From positions 1-64,000 of the forward strand of contig NZ_MBKP01000027.1 of assembly GCF_002243045.1 (NCBI RefSeq): DNA of 64,000 bases, in the 5' to 3' direction. The notes below the pieces were generated by a model that saw only the letters and a list, made by a program, of their open reading frames with translations, searched no databases and was not told the DNA's origin. This stretch comes from Methanolobus psychrotolerans (GTDB lineage: Archaea; Halobacteriota; Methanosarcinia; Methanosarcinales; Methanosarcinaceae). Numbering within the stretch: the first letter of the stretch is position 1; each line of letters starts with the position of its first letter. The translations under genes were made by a program, and so were the position numbers. Below are positions 45,648-55,550 of the stretch, piece after piece.

Positions 45648-46467
45648 GTACTATCCCTGTTGAAAGCTTTAAGATCCTGTCATGTGCATGCCCATTGGAT
45701 GCAATTACAATAACCCTGCTCACTACTTTGTCTTCCATCTTTAAAGAATCACCGTATCCATTGGTAACAATACCCCCGGCTTCTTCTACAATAAGCTTTC
45801 CTGCAGCTATATCAGTCATGCGCATTGTTCCCCTGACATCTGCAAATGCATCGGTTTTCCCGGATGCTACATAGCATAATTCAAGTGCAACACTTCCAAG
45901 TACCCTTATCCTTCTGACACTTTTTGAGATAATCGCAGCTTCCTCCGTATTGTTCCTGTAGCCATAAATACTCATACAGAATCTGCTGATATCTGAATTC
46001 CCGGATGTTTCAAGTTTTTTGCCATTAACATAAGCACCTTTGCCAGCCCCTGCATAGAAAGTATCCCCTGTTGCCAGATTTTTCACATAGCCAAAAAAAA
46101 GATCATTCGGATCATTGCCTGCAATGGCAATTGACAGGCTGTAAAATGGTATTCCGGAACATGCATTATAGGTCCCGTCAATCGGATCGATAATGAGGGT
46201 ATGATCAGGAGGAGACATATCCGAAGATTTTCCCACAATCCTATCTCCCGCTTCTTCACTGATAACCCGGAAAAAATGGTGTTCCCTTTCAAGTAATGCG
46301 AAAATAACTTTTTCGGAAACATCATCTATTAGTTTTGTCGGTGTTCCGTCTGCACCAATATACAGGACCTTGCCGGCATCCGGTGTACCGACAAGTCCTT
46401 TTATTGCCTCATGAACTGCATCAGCTATCCTATCACAAAGCGCCAGGAAATCACTTGTGCACTGCAT
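45637..46467 (-). CDS. suhB: Inositol monophosphatase family / bifunctional fructose-1,6-bisphosphatase
   Basis: 276 residues. Class IV-type FBPase/IMPase with the Mg sites ISEEAGD, TLIIDPIDGTYNACSGIPFYSLSIA and the late DIAAGKLIVEEAGG motif. The archaeal members act on both inositol phosphates and fructose-1,6-bisphosphate, so gluconeogenesis is the likely job next to gap. Overlaps nadK by 11 nt; 15 bp after gap. Confidence 0.92.
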   Translation of the reverse strand: MQCTSDFLALCDRIADAVHEAIKGLVGTPDAGKVLYIGADGTPTKLIDDVSEKVIFALLEREHHFFRVISEEAGDRIVGKSSDMSPPDHTLIIDPIDGTYNACSGIPFYSLSIAIAGNDPNDLFFGYVKNLATGDTFYAGAGKGAYVNGKKLETSGNSDISRFCMSIYGYRNNTEEAAIISKSVRRIRVLGSVALELCYVASGKTDAFADVRGTMRMTDIAAGKLIVEEAGGIVTNGYGDSLKMEDKVVSRVIVIASNGHAHDRILKLSTGIVHER

Positions 46468-46482
46468 AAGGCCTGGATTTGT

Positions 46483-47490
46483 TTAAAATCCCATTGCTTT
46501 GTTTGTCTTTGCTATGGATTTTGCACCATCTGTCTCAAGTTCCATCATGGCACGGATAGCATCGACATTCTCAGGGATGACATCAGATTCCTGGTGGATT
46601 GCCTGGAAGAAGTAAAGTTCACCTTCATACATTGTGATAGAATCTTCCCAGATACAGTTCTCCCACATGTCACCTCTTGGACGTCCGATATCTTTTCCAA
46701 GCTCCATTATCTCGGCTGTAGAGCCGATTCCCTGACCTATAAGTCTTATACGTGGCTGCTTTGCAAACAGGGCTTTCACATCAGCAGCAGTGCATTCCTT
46801 TTCCAATTCAATGTTAAGGGTGTGCAGGTGCATCAGGGTTGTAGGTAACTTCACAGCAGTTGAAGTTATGTTAATGTGCGGTATAACTGTCTTAACATCG
46901 GGTCCGTGATGAGAAGGAAGCTTTATCGGATTTGGCACAATAGCATTGATAGGTCCGTTCTTGACATCATTTGGGTCAGCAGCTCTTCTCATGAGTGTGA
47001 CCCTCACTTTTTTCACACCATATTCCTGATCAAGCGGATATATAACTCTGCACAGGCCGGTTGTGTTACATGATACGACCCTTACAAAGTCCCTACCTAG
47101 TGCTTCGGCATAATTAGATTCCGCGTTGAATGAACAGCCTGCAAGTTCATGCTCCTCTCCGCCCTGCCAGATGGCCTTGACACCAGCTTTTTCATAGAGG
47201 ACTTTGTTTTTTTCACCTACTCCACCAGGCGTACAGTCAACAACAACATCAGCTTTTGCGATCATGTCTTCAATTGTACCTGCTGCAGGAATTCCTGCTT
47301 TGTTCATAGCATCGATCTTGTCAGCAGGGGTGTAGACATCATACCCTTTCTTTTGTGCAACGAAGGCTTCGTAATTAGGCTTTGTTTTAGCAATGCCTAT
47401 TATCTCCATATCATCCTGCACAGTAACAGCATCTGCCACTCGTTTACCAATTGTACCGTATCCGTTTATTGCAACCTTTATTTTAGACAT
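46483..47490 (-). CDS. gap: Archaeal type II glyceraldehyde-3-phosphate dehydrogenase
   Basis: 335 residues. NAD(P)-binding start MSKIKVAINGYGTIGKRVADA and catalytic Cys140 in VVSCNTTGLCRVIYPL. Archaeal type II GAPDH reads IAIVPNPIKLPSHHGPDV-like here (INAIVPNPIKLPSHHGP). It interconverts 1,3-bisphosphoglycerate and GAP in the gluconeogenic direction. Heads the gap-suhB-nadK unit; AGGAAG precedes the ATG by about 9 nt. Confidence 0.97.
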   Translation of the reverse strand: MSKIKVAINGYGTIGKRVADAVTVQDDMEIIGIAKTKPNYEAFVAQKKGYDVYTPADKIDAMNKAGIPAAGTIEDMIAKADVVVDCTPGGVGEKNKVLYEKAGVKAIWQGGEEHELAGCSFNAESNYAEALGRDFVRVVSCNTTGLCRVIYPLDQEYGVKKVRVTLMRRAADPNDVKNGPINAIVPNPIKLPSHHGPDVKTVIPHINITSTAVKLPTTLMHLHTLNIELEKECTAADVKALFAKQPRIRLIGQGIGSTAEIMELGKDIGRPRGDMWENCIWEDSITMYEGELYFFQAIHQESDVIPENVDAIRAMMELETDGAKSIAKTNKAMGF

Positions 47491-47566
47491 AATTAATTAC
47501 TTCCTATTTATTTATTCATTTATTTATATGACATTAAATTATGAATAGATAGAATATACTTTAAAA

Positions 47567-47755
47567 TCACTTATGAAAAATAATAGCTTCTCCAGTTCCA
47601 AAATTGATCTCTTTCACCAACCCTTTTACAACCTCTTTTTCCCCGAGTATCCCATACAGATCAATATTCTCTCCGTCAACAATAATCTTTGTGACAGATT
47701 CCATAACTGTACTACGAGTTTCACCATTGACAAGAATAACCTTCAGCTCACACAT
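47567..47755 (-). CDS. cooT: CooT-family small nickel-binding protein
   Basis: 62 residues. Typical CooT length and start, MCELKVILVNGETRSTVMES with the conserved Cys2 that binds Ni(II) in the bacterial family, and the beta pattern KIIVDGENIDLYGILGEK. GGAGG lies 7 nt before the ATG, inside the end of the DUF89 gene. CooT matures CODH in bacteria, so here it probably supports the nickel enzyme encoded at 33086-40987. It is located 6.6 kb from cdhA rather than in the operon. Confidence 0.85.
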   Translation of the reverse strand: MCELKVILVNGETRSTVMESVTKIIVDGENIDLYGILGEKEVVKGLVKEINFGTGEAIIFHK

Positions 47756-47766
47756 AGATGTTCCTC

Positions 47767-48642
47767 CTATTCAATTAACCGGGCTACTGAACAGCCCTTA
47801 GGTGCCCCAATATCCTCTCCCACAGGATCGCACTTTACCTTAAGTAAATAGGCTATCGGACTATAACTCTCTTCTGACAGTGTCTCGTAATTTGCCATTC
47901 CTTTACTTATGATAAGTGATGCATTTTCCAGTGCTTCTTTAAGCTCCTGCGGAGCTTCCTCAAGGCAAACACCTATTGCATTGGAGCCTGTTGTGAGTAC
48001 GCGGTCTACTTTTTCACCAATATTGAACTCCTTGACCTCATCCATTGTCACATCATTCAGTATTGGTGCTCCTCTTACAACAAGAGTTATGTTTCCACCC
48101 ATTTTTTTAATTATCTCAAATACAAGAGTATCTATGAGGATTTCCCCGCAGTTGTCTGCCAGATATACAACATTACTGAGCTTATCCAGCATCCTGTCAG
48201 TATCGTCTATATCCAGTCCGCGCCTGAAATGCTCCCTGAAGGTATCCTCAAACACATCAATGGGCACATCAAGTCCCATAACACCATAATCAAAATAATT
48301 GCCTATTACAGCCGCAAGAACTGCACGTTTGAATGTGGCAACATCATCCCCGTCCCCGTTGAAAACATGTGAACGTATGACTGGAAGGAACCTGGCTGCA
48401 GTATTGCTGCTCAGCTCTTTCATTTTACGATACGGATCATTGTCGTTGAGGATTGCATAGGCTTTCCTGTGTATGGCTGTAGACAATTCTGCCGCGGGCA
48501 TTCCCGGCCGATAGATAGAGTTCATTACTTCTATACCACCGATAATTGCTTTGTGCATTAGCTCCTCGTCATCAGTTGACTGTTCTGCTTCCAGGTGAAC
48601 CCGGGATAGCAGGCAATATGAACATCTTGGGTGAACTTTCAT
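47767..48642 (-). CDS. DUF89/ARMT1-type metal-dependent phosphatase
   Basis: 291 residues. Damage-control phosphatase family (DUF89): N-terminal CSYC-LL sequence (PRCSYCLLSR), then MGLDVPIDVFED and the metal site VVYLADNCGEILIDTLV with the Asp-Asn pair, VVRGAPILNDVT and KGMANYETLSE. The archaeal class is expected to hydrolyse damaged or stray phosphometabolites with Ni/Co/Mn. It is co-transcribed with cooT (11 bp apart), suggesting a metal connection. Confidence 0.9.
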   Translation of the reverse strand: MKVHPRCSYCLLSRVHLEAEQSTDDEELMHKAIIGGIEVMNSIYRPGMPAAELSTAIHRKAYAILNDNDPYRKMKELSSNTAARFLPVIRSHVFNGDGDDVATFKRAVLAAVIGNYFDYGVMGLDVPIDVFEDTFREHFRRGLDIDDTDRMLDKLSNVVYLADNCGEILIDTLVFEIIKKMGGNITLVVRGAPILNDVTMDEVKEFNIGEKVDRVLTTGSNAIGVCLEEAPQELKEALENASLIISKGMANYETLSEESYSPIAYLLKVKCDPVGEDIGAPKGCSVARLIE

Positions 48643-48820
48643 AGGATCATTCCTGTGGATTTCGGGTCTGTATTTTTATCATGTGCAATAAGTTTAACCT
48701 TGCTTATAAAGAAAGCGAAAAAAACTTTGTGTGAATCTATTACATAGCGCCATTATTTAAAAATAAGGAGGAAAGTTAAGTTTTAAAAAATGAGATATAT
48801 AATAAATAAATTTAGTAACA

Positions 48821-48870
48821 TTTATAAGTAATTAACTTTTTTAGGTAAAATATCCGGAGTGAACCGGATA
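48821..48870 (+). promoter_or_regulatory. TATA box and 5'-terminal hairpin of the PEF-CTERM gene
   Basis: TATA-like TTTATAAGT at 48821-48829 predicts a start at about 48850. The predicted 5' end begins with TATCCGG (48851-48857), loop AGTGAA, CCGGATA (48864-48870): a perfect 7-bp stem at the very start of the leader, which then runs about 33 nt to the ATG with GGTGG before it. It may protect the 5' end. Confidence 0.45.
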
Positions 48871-48903
48871 AATTGGTACACTAAAAAAGGTGGTTAAATT
48901 CAT

Positions 48904-49581
48904 ATGAGATCGAAAAAAACATTATTATGCTTAGTTGTTACTATAGCAGTATCCCTTGTACTGGTCAGTCCCGCCACGGGTGCTCTCTATCGCGGAGTAG
49001 ACTTCCCTTCCGGAGCTGTGTCCTTTGCCGATGAGGTCGTAGACTACCAGCTCAATGGTGGGGCATCCTCAGGAGATATTAACAAAATACTTGGAGTAGC
49101 AGACAATAAATATGTTAGTCTTGGTGCAAAAGGTTATGCTATTGTAAAATTCACAGACAATTCCCTGACAACATCAGGCGACAACCGATATGATCTTGCT
49201 GTATTTGAAGCAGGGACTTCTTCAAATGAACTTGTCGAAGTTTTCATTAGTACAGATAATCATAATTGGATTAAGATAGGTAATGCCAACAGGAAAACAT
49301 TGTTTGATATTGATGCAATAGATGGAGTTATCCAGGACGAAAGATACAGTTACGTCAAACTAATAGACTTAAACGGACTCAGTAGTGGTGCTTCATATGA
49401 AGGTGCTGACATGGATGCAGTTGGTGCCATAACATCGGCCTGTCCGGCTTCTGAAGGGCCTGAGGATGATGGTGGCGAACAAACACCTGTTAACAACAAC
49501 ATTCCGGAATTCCCTACTGTGGCTCTTCCAATGATAGCAATTTTGGGACTTGCACTTGTTTTCATTAGAAGTAAGGAGTAA
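48904..49581 (+). CDS. PEF-CTERM secreted surface protein
   Basis: 225 residues. Signal peptide (LLCLVVTIAVSLVLVSPATG), a beta-sandwich domain (SLGAKGYAIVKFTDN, RYDLAVFEAGTSSNELVEVFIS, SYVKLIDLNGLS, GADMDAVGAI) like the cell-surface domain often found with PEP-CTERM in bacteria. The end is the PEF-CTERM tail: IPEFPTVALPMIAILGLALV then FIRSKE, cleaved and lipid-anchored by archaeosortase C in the model. GGTGG upstream of the ATG. Extracellular; function unknown. Confidence 0.85.
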   Translation: MRSKKTLLCLVVTIAVSLVLVSPATGALYRGVDFPSGAVSFADEVVDYQLNGGASSGDINKILGVADNKYVSLGAKGYAIVKFTDNSLTTSGDNRYDLAVFEAGTSSNELVEVFISTDNHNWIKIGNANRKTLFDIDAIDGVIQDERYSYVKLIDLNGLSSGASYEGADMDAVGAITSACPASEGPEDDGGEQTPVNNNIPEFPTVALPMIAILGLALVFIRSKE

Positions 49582-49700
49582 CTTTTCCAGACTGGAACCT
49601 TTTAAGGTTCCTTTCATGTTTCCTTTTTTACATTATTTTTGAGAGCAATGCTTTTGTTATCACTTACTTTTAAATCCCATGGGGATGTATAAACAGCTTC

Positions 49701-50645
49701 ATGTTTGTAACGGTTGCATTATTGCTTGTAAGCCTGGTGATGATCACCAAGGGTGCCGACTGGTTTGTAGAATCTGCGGTCTCCATTTCCGAGAAAAGCG
49801 GCATTCCAAAAATAATAATCGGAGCCACCATTGTCAGTTTTGCAACTACGGCACCGGAATTTACTGTTTCTGCAATGGCAGCATATCTTGATCACGTGGA
49901 AATGACAATCGGTAACGCTGTAGGTTCTGCCATATGCAATATAGGCTTGATACTGGGTTCTATAGTTGCAATCAAAGCAATACCCATAGAACTTCATGGT
50001 TTCACACGCAAGGGTGCTTTCATGCTGGGCTCAGCACTCCTTTTGATAGTCGTAGCATATGACGGCGTGGTTTCCTCATTCGATGGTTTTCTGCTTTTGG
50101 CAGTGTTCGTTGGATTCCTCTATTATAATTACCGCCTTCAACGTGCTATTTTTGATGGAAATGAAAATGTAAGAGAAAAACTTCCGTTAAGCCACATGAA
50201 GAAAGATATTATACTTTTCCTCACCGGTGCCATTCTTGTAGTTATAGGTAGTCGCATTCTGGTTGATTCCGGAATAACTATTGCAGAATGGCTTGGAGTT
50301 CCTGAGATGATCATAGCTCTGACACTTGTTGCCCTGGGTACATCACTCCCTGAGCTGATAACTGCGGTTTCTGCTACATTAAAAGGGCATCAGGATATTT
50401 CCATAGGTAACATACTTGGTGCAAATACAATGGATATTGCACTGATCCTTGGCGTATCTTCCCAGATACGACCTCTTACCATTCTCCCCCAGTCCCTTGA
50501 ATATGATTTCCCATTCATGATCCTTATAATGATACTTCTCCTGGTTTTTGGTATTACCGGGAAGAAACTGTCAAGATGGGAGGGCGGCCTGATACTTGGA
50601 GTCTATCTAGGATATATTGCTGGCCTGTTCACACTTTATAATTAA
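49701..50645 (+). CDS. CaCA-family calcium/sodium antiporter (YrbG-type)
   Basis: 314 residues with ten predicted helices. Duplicated alpha repeats: GATIVSFATTAPEFTVSAMAAY and ALTLVALGTSLPELITAVSATL, each with the conserved acidic residue, plus GNAVGSAICNIGLILG / GNILGANTMDIALILG. Moves Ca2+ out against Na+ in the cytoplasmic membrane. No clear ribosome binding site. A TTTTAAATC element at about 49665-49673 predicts a start very near the ATG, so the mRNA may be leaderless. A terminator hairpin follows at 50705. Confidence 0.93.
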   Translation: MFVTVALLLVSLVMITKGADWFVESAVSISEKSGIPKIIIGATIVSFATTAPEFTVSAMAAYLDHVEMTIGNAVGSAICNIGLILGSIVAIKAIPIELHGFTRKGAFMLGSALLLIVVAYDGVVSSFDGFLLLAVFVGFLYYNYRLQRAIFDGNENVREKLPLSHMKKDIILFLTGAILVVIGSRILVDSGITIAEWLGVPEMIIALTLVALGTSLPELITAVSATLKGHQDISIGNILGANTMDIALILGVSSQIRPLTILPQSLEYDFPFMILIMILLLVFGITGKKLSRWEGGLILGVYLGYIAGLFTLYN

Positions 50646-50704
50646 AGAACAACTTGCAGCTACGAATGACAAGTTAAAATCACATATGATCAGTGTACTG
50701 TTAA

Positions 50705-50737
50705 TGAGGGCTGGCCCTCCTGAACTGATTCTTTTTT
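50705..50737 (+). terminator. Terminator after the Ca/Na antiporter
   Basis: GAGGG-CTGG-CCCTC (50705-50718), a perfect hairpin, followed after a short spacer by a T-rich run (50730-50737). Confidence 0.5.
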
Positions 50738-50823
50738 ATTATCCTGCATTGTCTTGCTTTCTGAATGAACCTTTATTTTTCTCTAACTGGATTTAAATAT
50801 GATAATTACCATCAGTAATACCT

Positions 50824-51381
50824 ATGCAACTTCCAAGTCCGGATGAATTAAAGCAGAAAAGGATTGATCTTGGCCTTACACAAAGTGATCTTGCAAAACG
50901 GGCAGGTGTCAGCCAGCCCCTTATAGCCAGAATAGAAGCAGGTGATGTAGACCCCAGGTTATCGACTCTAAGGAAGATTATTGATGTTTTCAATGATATC
51001 GAAAAAGAGGACATATACCTCAGGGACATCATGAACCGTGAGCTCATATCCGTATCTCCTGATGAGAGTGTGGATACTGCGGTCCAGATCATGGAGAAGT
51101 ACAACATATCCCAGATACCAGTTATACATGAAGGCATTTCTGTTGGCAGCATATCCGAAGATATGATCGTCCGGTCAATGACTGATAAAAAGAGTTCCGT
51201 AGTGTCTCATATGAAAATAGGTGACATCATGGGTGATTCTTTCCCGACGCTCCCTCCAAATACTGATGTTAAAACGGCATCCTATATGCTGGAGAAACAT
51301 CCGGCCGTACTAGTACTGGAAAAAGGTCATGTTACAGGAGTTGTAACGAAGTACGATATACTGAAATTACTAAGCGATTAG
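50824..51381 (+). CDS. XRE-type HTH transcriptional regulator with two CBS domains
   Basis: 185 residues. HTH at residues about 7-55 (LKQKRIDLGLTQSDLAKRAG, SQPLIARIEAGDVDPRLST). Two CBS motifs follow (about 62-120: DIMNRELISVSPDESVDTAV; 125-183: KIGDIMGDSFPTLPPNT, VVTKYDILKLL). CBS pairs bind adenine nucleotides or similar ligands, suggesting a ligand-sensing regulator. ATTTAAATAT at 50791-50800 is the TATA box and predicts a start at about the ATG, and no ribosome binding site is present, so it is probably leaderless. Confidence 0.9.
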   Translation: MQLPSPDELKQKRIDLGLTQSDLAKRAGVSQPLIARIEAGDVDPRLSTLRKIIDVFNDIEKEDIYLRDIMNRELISVSPDESVDTAVQIMEKYNISQIPVIHEGISVGSISEDMIVRSMTDKKSSVVSHMKIGDIMGDSFPTLPPNTDVKTASYMLEKHPAVLVLEKGHVTGVVTKYDILKLLSD

Positions 51382-51407
51382 GATTTCATGTGTGCGTCTG
51401 GCTAAGG

Positions 51408-51456
51408 TTATATAATAAGGTTGCATATCAGGCAAAAGTTGCCCATCAGCGGGCAA
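51408..51456 (+). promoter_or_regulatory. TATA box and 5' hairpin upstream of the aminotransferase gene
   Basis: GTTATATAATA (51408-51417) predicts a start near 51440. TTGCCC (51439-51444), loop ATCAGC, GGGCAA (51451-51456) forms a perfect 6-bp hairpin at that point. The leader runs about 110 nt to the ATG. No known riboswitch recognised. Confidence 0.4.
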
Positions 51457-51551
51457 TTCAGCTATGCATCATGCGAGTCACCTCCCATGGTTGCAAAGTA
51501 AATTAGAATCATTAATTATAATTACAGGGCAAAGATAATCAGGAGATTAAT

Positions 51552-53185
<1,634 letters not shown>

Positions 53186-53253
53186 TATCGGATCTAAGCA
53201 ACAATATAATTATAATCTGTAATATATAATATAAGCAACCTTAAGTGATCATT

Positions 53254-53658
53254 ATGACCATAAAATTAGGATTTGTAATAGCTGAATTTAACAGGGACCT
53301 CACATTCCAGATGGAACTGCTTGGCGAAGAGCATGCAAAATTCCTTGGAGCACAGGTAGTGGATAAGATTCTTGTACCAGGAGTATACGATATGCCTCTG
53401 GCTATCAAAAAACTCTGCCAGCGCAGTGATATTGATGCAGTAGTTACAATGGGAATTGTTATTGAAGGTGCAACAAAACACGATGAAATAGTTGTGCAGC
53501 ATGCTGCAAGAAAAATCATCGATCTGTCCCTTGAATATAACAAGCCTGTAACCTTGGGAATTGCAGGACCTGGAATGACAAGGATGGAAGCCCATGAGCG
53601 TGTGGACTATGCAAAGCGTGCTGTGGAAGCAGCAGTCAAACTCGTACAACGTCTCTGA
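53254..53658 (+). CDS. ribH: 6,7-dimethyl-8-ribityllumazine synthase
   Basis: 134 residues from ATG 53254; the GTG at 53245 is part of the ribosome binding site GTGATC. Motifs [34 protein letters not shown] and [19 protein letters not shown] with the catalytic His. It condenses the ribityl pyrimidine with dihydroxybutanone phosphate. The AT-rich segment before it (53200-53240) looks like a promoter. Confidence 0.95.
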   Translation: MTIKLGFVIAEFNRDLTFQMELLGEEHAKFLGAQVVDKILVPGVYDMPLAIKKLCQRSDIDAVVTMGIVIEGATKHDEIVVQHAARKIIDLSLEYNKPVTLGIAGPGMTRMEAHERVDYAKRAVEAAVKLVQRL

Positions 53659-53698
53659 TCAGGTGTAGACTGAACTGAAAAATGGTTGTGTTAATTCC

Positions 53699-54841
53699 AT
53701 GGCATCCTCAAGACTAGAGCGTGTGGAAGAATCGGCAACGATCAAAGCTGCAAATATTGCTAACAAATTGAAACAGGAAGGTTTCGACATCATCAGTTTT
53801 ACTCTGGGTGAACCTGACTTCGATACTCCTAAACATATATGTGATGCTGCAGCAGATGCAATGTACAAGGGAGAGACACATTATACACCTTCAGCCGGAA
53901 TTCCGGAACTGAGGAATGCTATTGCTGAAAAACTCCGTACAGAGAACAAACTGGATGCAAAAGCTTCGGATATACTCGTCACACCCGGCGCAAAGCAGGC
54001 CATTTTTGAAATAATGATGTCAGTACTCGACGATGGAGACGAGGCGCTTCTCTGCGATCCTGCATGGGTTTCCTATGATCCTGCAATCAAATTTGCAGGT
54101 GCAAACCCTGTATGGGTACCTACTGATCATGAAAATGGTTTTAAGCCTAGTAATATGGAAGAATATGTCACTGACAAAACAAAACTCATCATTGTTAACA
54201 GCCCGGGAAATCCTACAGGAGCTGTCTATGATAAGCAGACCCTGAAAGCTATTGCGGACATTGCAATTGATAAAAATATTCTTGTGCTTTCTGATGAAAT
54301 ATATGAAAAGATCATCTATGACAGGGAACATTTGAGTATTGGTTCATTTGAAGGCATGCAGGACAGAACCATAACTGTAAATGGATTCTCCAAAGCCTAC
54401 GCAATGACTGGCTGGAGGCTTGGTTATGTCTGTGCAAAACCTGAGATATTCAATGGCCTGTTAAAAATACAATCCCATTCAGTCAGCAGTGCAACAACCT
54501 TTGTCCAGTACGGTGGTGTTGCAGCCCTTGAAGGACCACAGGAACCAGTAACTAAAATGGTTGACAGATTCAAATTAAGACGTGATCTCCTTGTAGACGG
54601 CCTTAATGCCATTGGTATAAAATGCCAGAAACCAGGCGGTGCTTTCTATGCCTTTGCAGATGTAAGCGAGTATGGAAATGGTGATGCTGTCACCGAAAAG
54701 CTCCTTATGGATGCACATGTTGCAGTTACCCCAGGGTCTGCTTTCGGGGAAAGTGGCAAGGACTTCATAAGGATATCCTATGCCACATCACTGGAAAGAA
54801 TACAGGAAGGATTGGAAAGGATCGAGTCAGCACTTGTCTGA
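53699..54841 (+). CDS. Class I/II aminotransferase, aspartate aminotransferase type
   Basis: 380 residues, aspartate-aminotransferase subgroup. Motifs: ISFTLGEPDFDTPKHI, NSPGNPTGAVYDKQ, LSDEIYEKIIYDRE and the Schiff-base region TVNGFSKAYAMTGWRLGYV. Likely transfers amino groups between aspartate or aromatic acids and 2-oxoglutarate; exact substrate unknown. No clear ribosome binding site before the ATG. Starts 40 bp after ribH. Confidence 0.92.
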   Translation: MASSRLERVEESATIKAANIANKLKQEGFDIISFTLGEPDFDTPKHICDAAADAMYKGETHYTPSAGIPELRNAIAEKLRTENKLDAKASDILVTPGAKQAIFEIMMSVLDDGDEALLCDPAWVSYDPAIKFAGANPVWVPTDHENGFKPSNMEEYVTDKTKLIIVNSPGNPTGAVYDKQTLKAIADIAIDKNILVLSDEIYEKIIYDREHLSIGSFEGMQDRTITVNGFSKAYAMTGWRLGYVCAKPEIFNGLLKIQSHSVSSATTFVQYGGVAALEGPQEPVTKMVDRFKLRRDLLVDGLNAIGIKCQKPGGAFYAFADVSEYGNGDAVTEKLLMDAHVAVTPGSAFGESGKDFIRISYATSLERIQEGLERIESALV

Positions 54842-54897
54842 TCTATCCTTTTTATGTACACAATTGTACACTGTACTTTTTTACTATATAATTACGC

Positions 54898-55317
54898 TTA
54901 CTTGTAGCGTTCAAGCACTTTTTTAATGATCTTTCCACTACTGCAAAGTGGACATGACAATGACTTTTCCAGTCTGGTGACCTTACAATTAAAACCTCGT
55001 TCATGCAGATCTTTTTGAAGTCTGGCAATATCAAAACCCTGATCATATCCCAGTACAACAATATCAGGTTTTATTTCCTTGATAGGCTCGAAAATATCTG
55101 AATCACTTCCAAGAATAGCTTTATCAACTATTTTCAGGGAATTGACCATTTCAACCCTTTGATCATCGGGGATTATAGGTTTTGGTTTATGTCTTATCAT
55201 GGATTCCCTGGCAACTATCACATAAAGTTCATCGCCCATTTTCTTAGATTCACGAAGATAGAGTATGTGTCCCGGATGAAGCAGATCAAATGTTCCTGTT
55301 GCAAGTACTCTTACCAA
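54898..55317 (-). CDS. ribL: FAD synthase, archaeal RibL
   Basis: 139 residues from TTG 55317 (VRVLATGTFDLLHPGH...). The TTG is supported by GGTGAT four bases upstream and by the family's usual start; the longer frame to 55392 adds a hydrophobic, non-family stretch. Nucleotidyltransferase HIGH-like motif HPGH, VARESMIRHKPKPIIPDDQR and a C-terminal CPLC. Archaeal RibL adenylates FMN to FAD. It is convergent with the aminotransferase gene. Confidence 0.88.
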   Translation of the reverse strand: MVRVLATGTFDLLHPGHILYLRESKKMGDELYVIVARESMIRHKPKPIIPDDQRVEMVNSLKIVDKAILGSDSDIFEPIKEIKPDIVVLGYDQGFDIARLQKDLHERGFNCKVTRLEKSLSCPLCSSGKIIKKVLERYK

Positions 55318-55550
55318 AACATCACCTGTGCTGCTCCCTATAAACAAGCATATATTATAAAGATAGCTCCAAAATAATAACTTCCAAACCACGATATTTA
55401 CAAATGGCCACTACAAATACGCACACTATTTATATGTAGAATTATATACTAAACACAGAAATATAACCCGCGTAAGTTACACATCAAAACACATTCACTG
55501 AGGCATCAGGAACTGTGGTGTAATTACTCTTTTCGAACTACGGTGACTGC

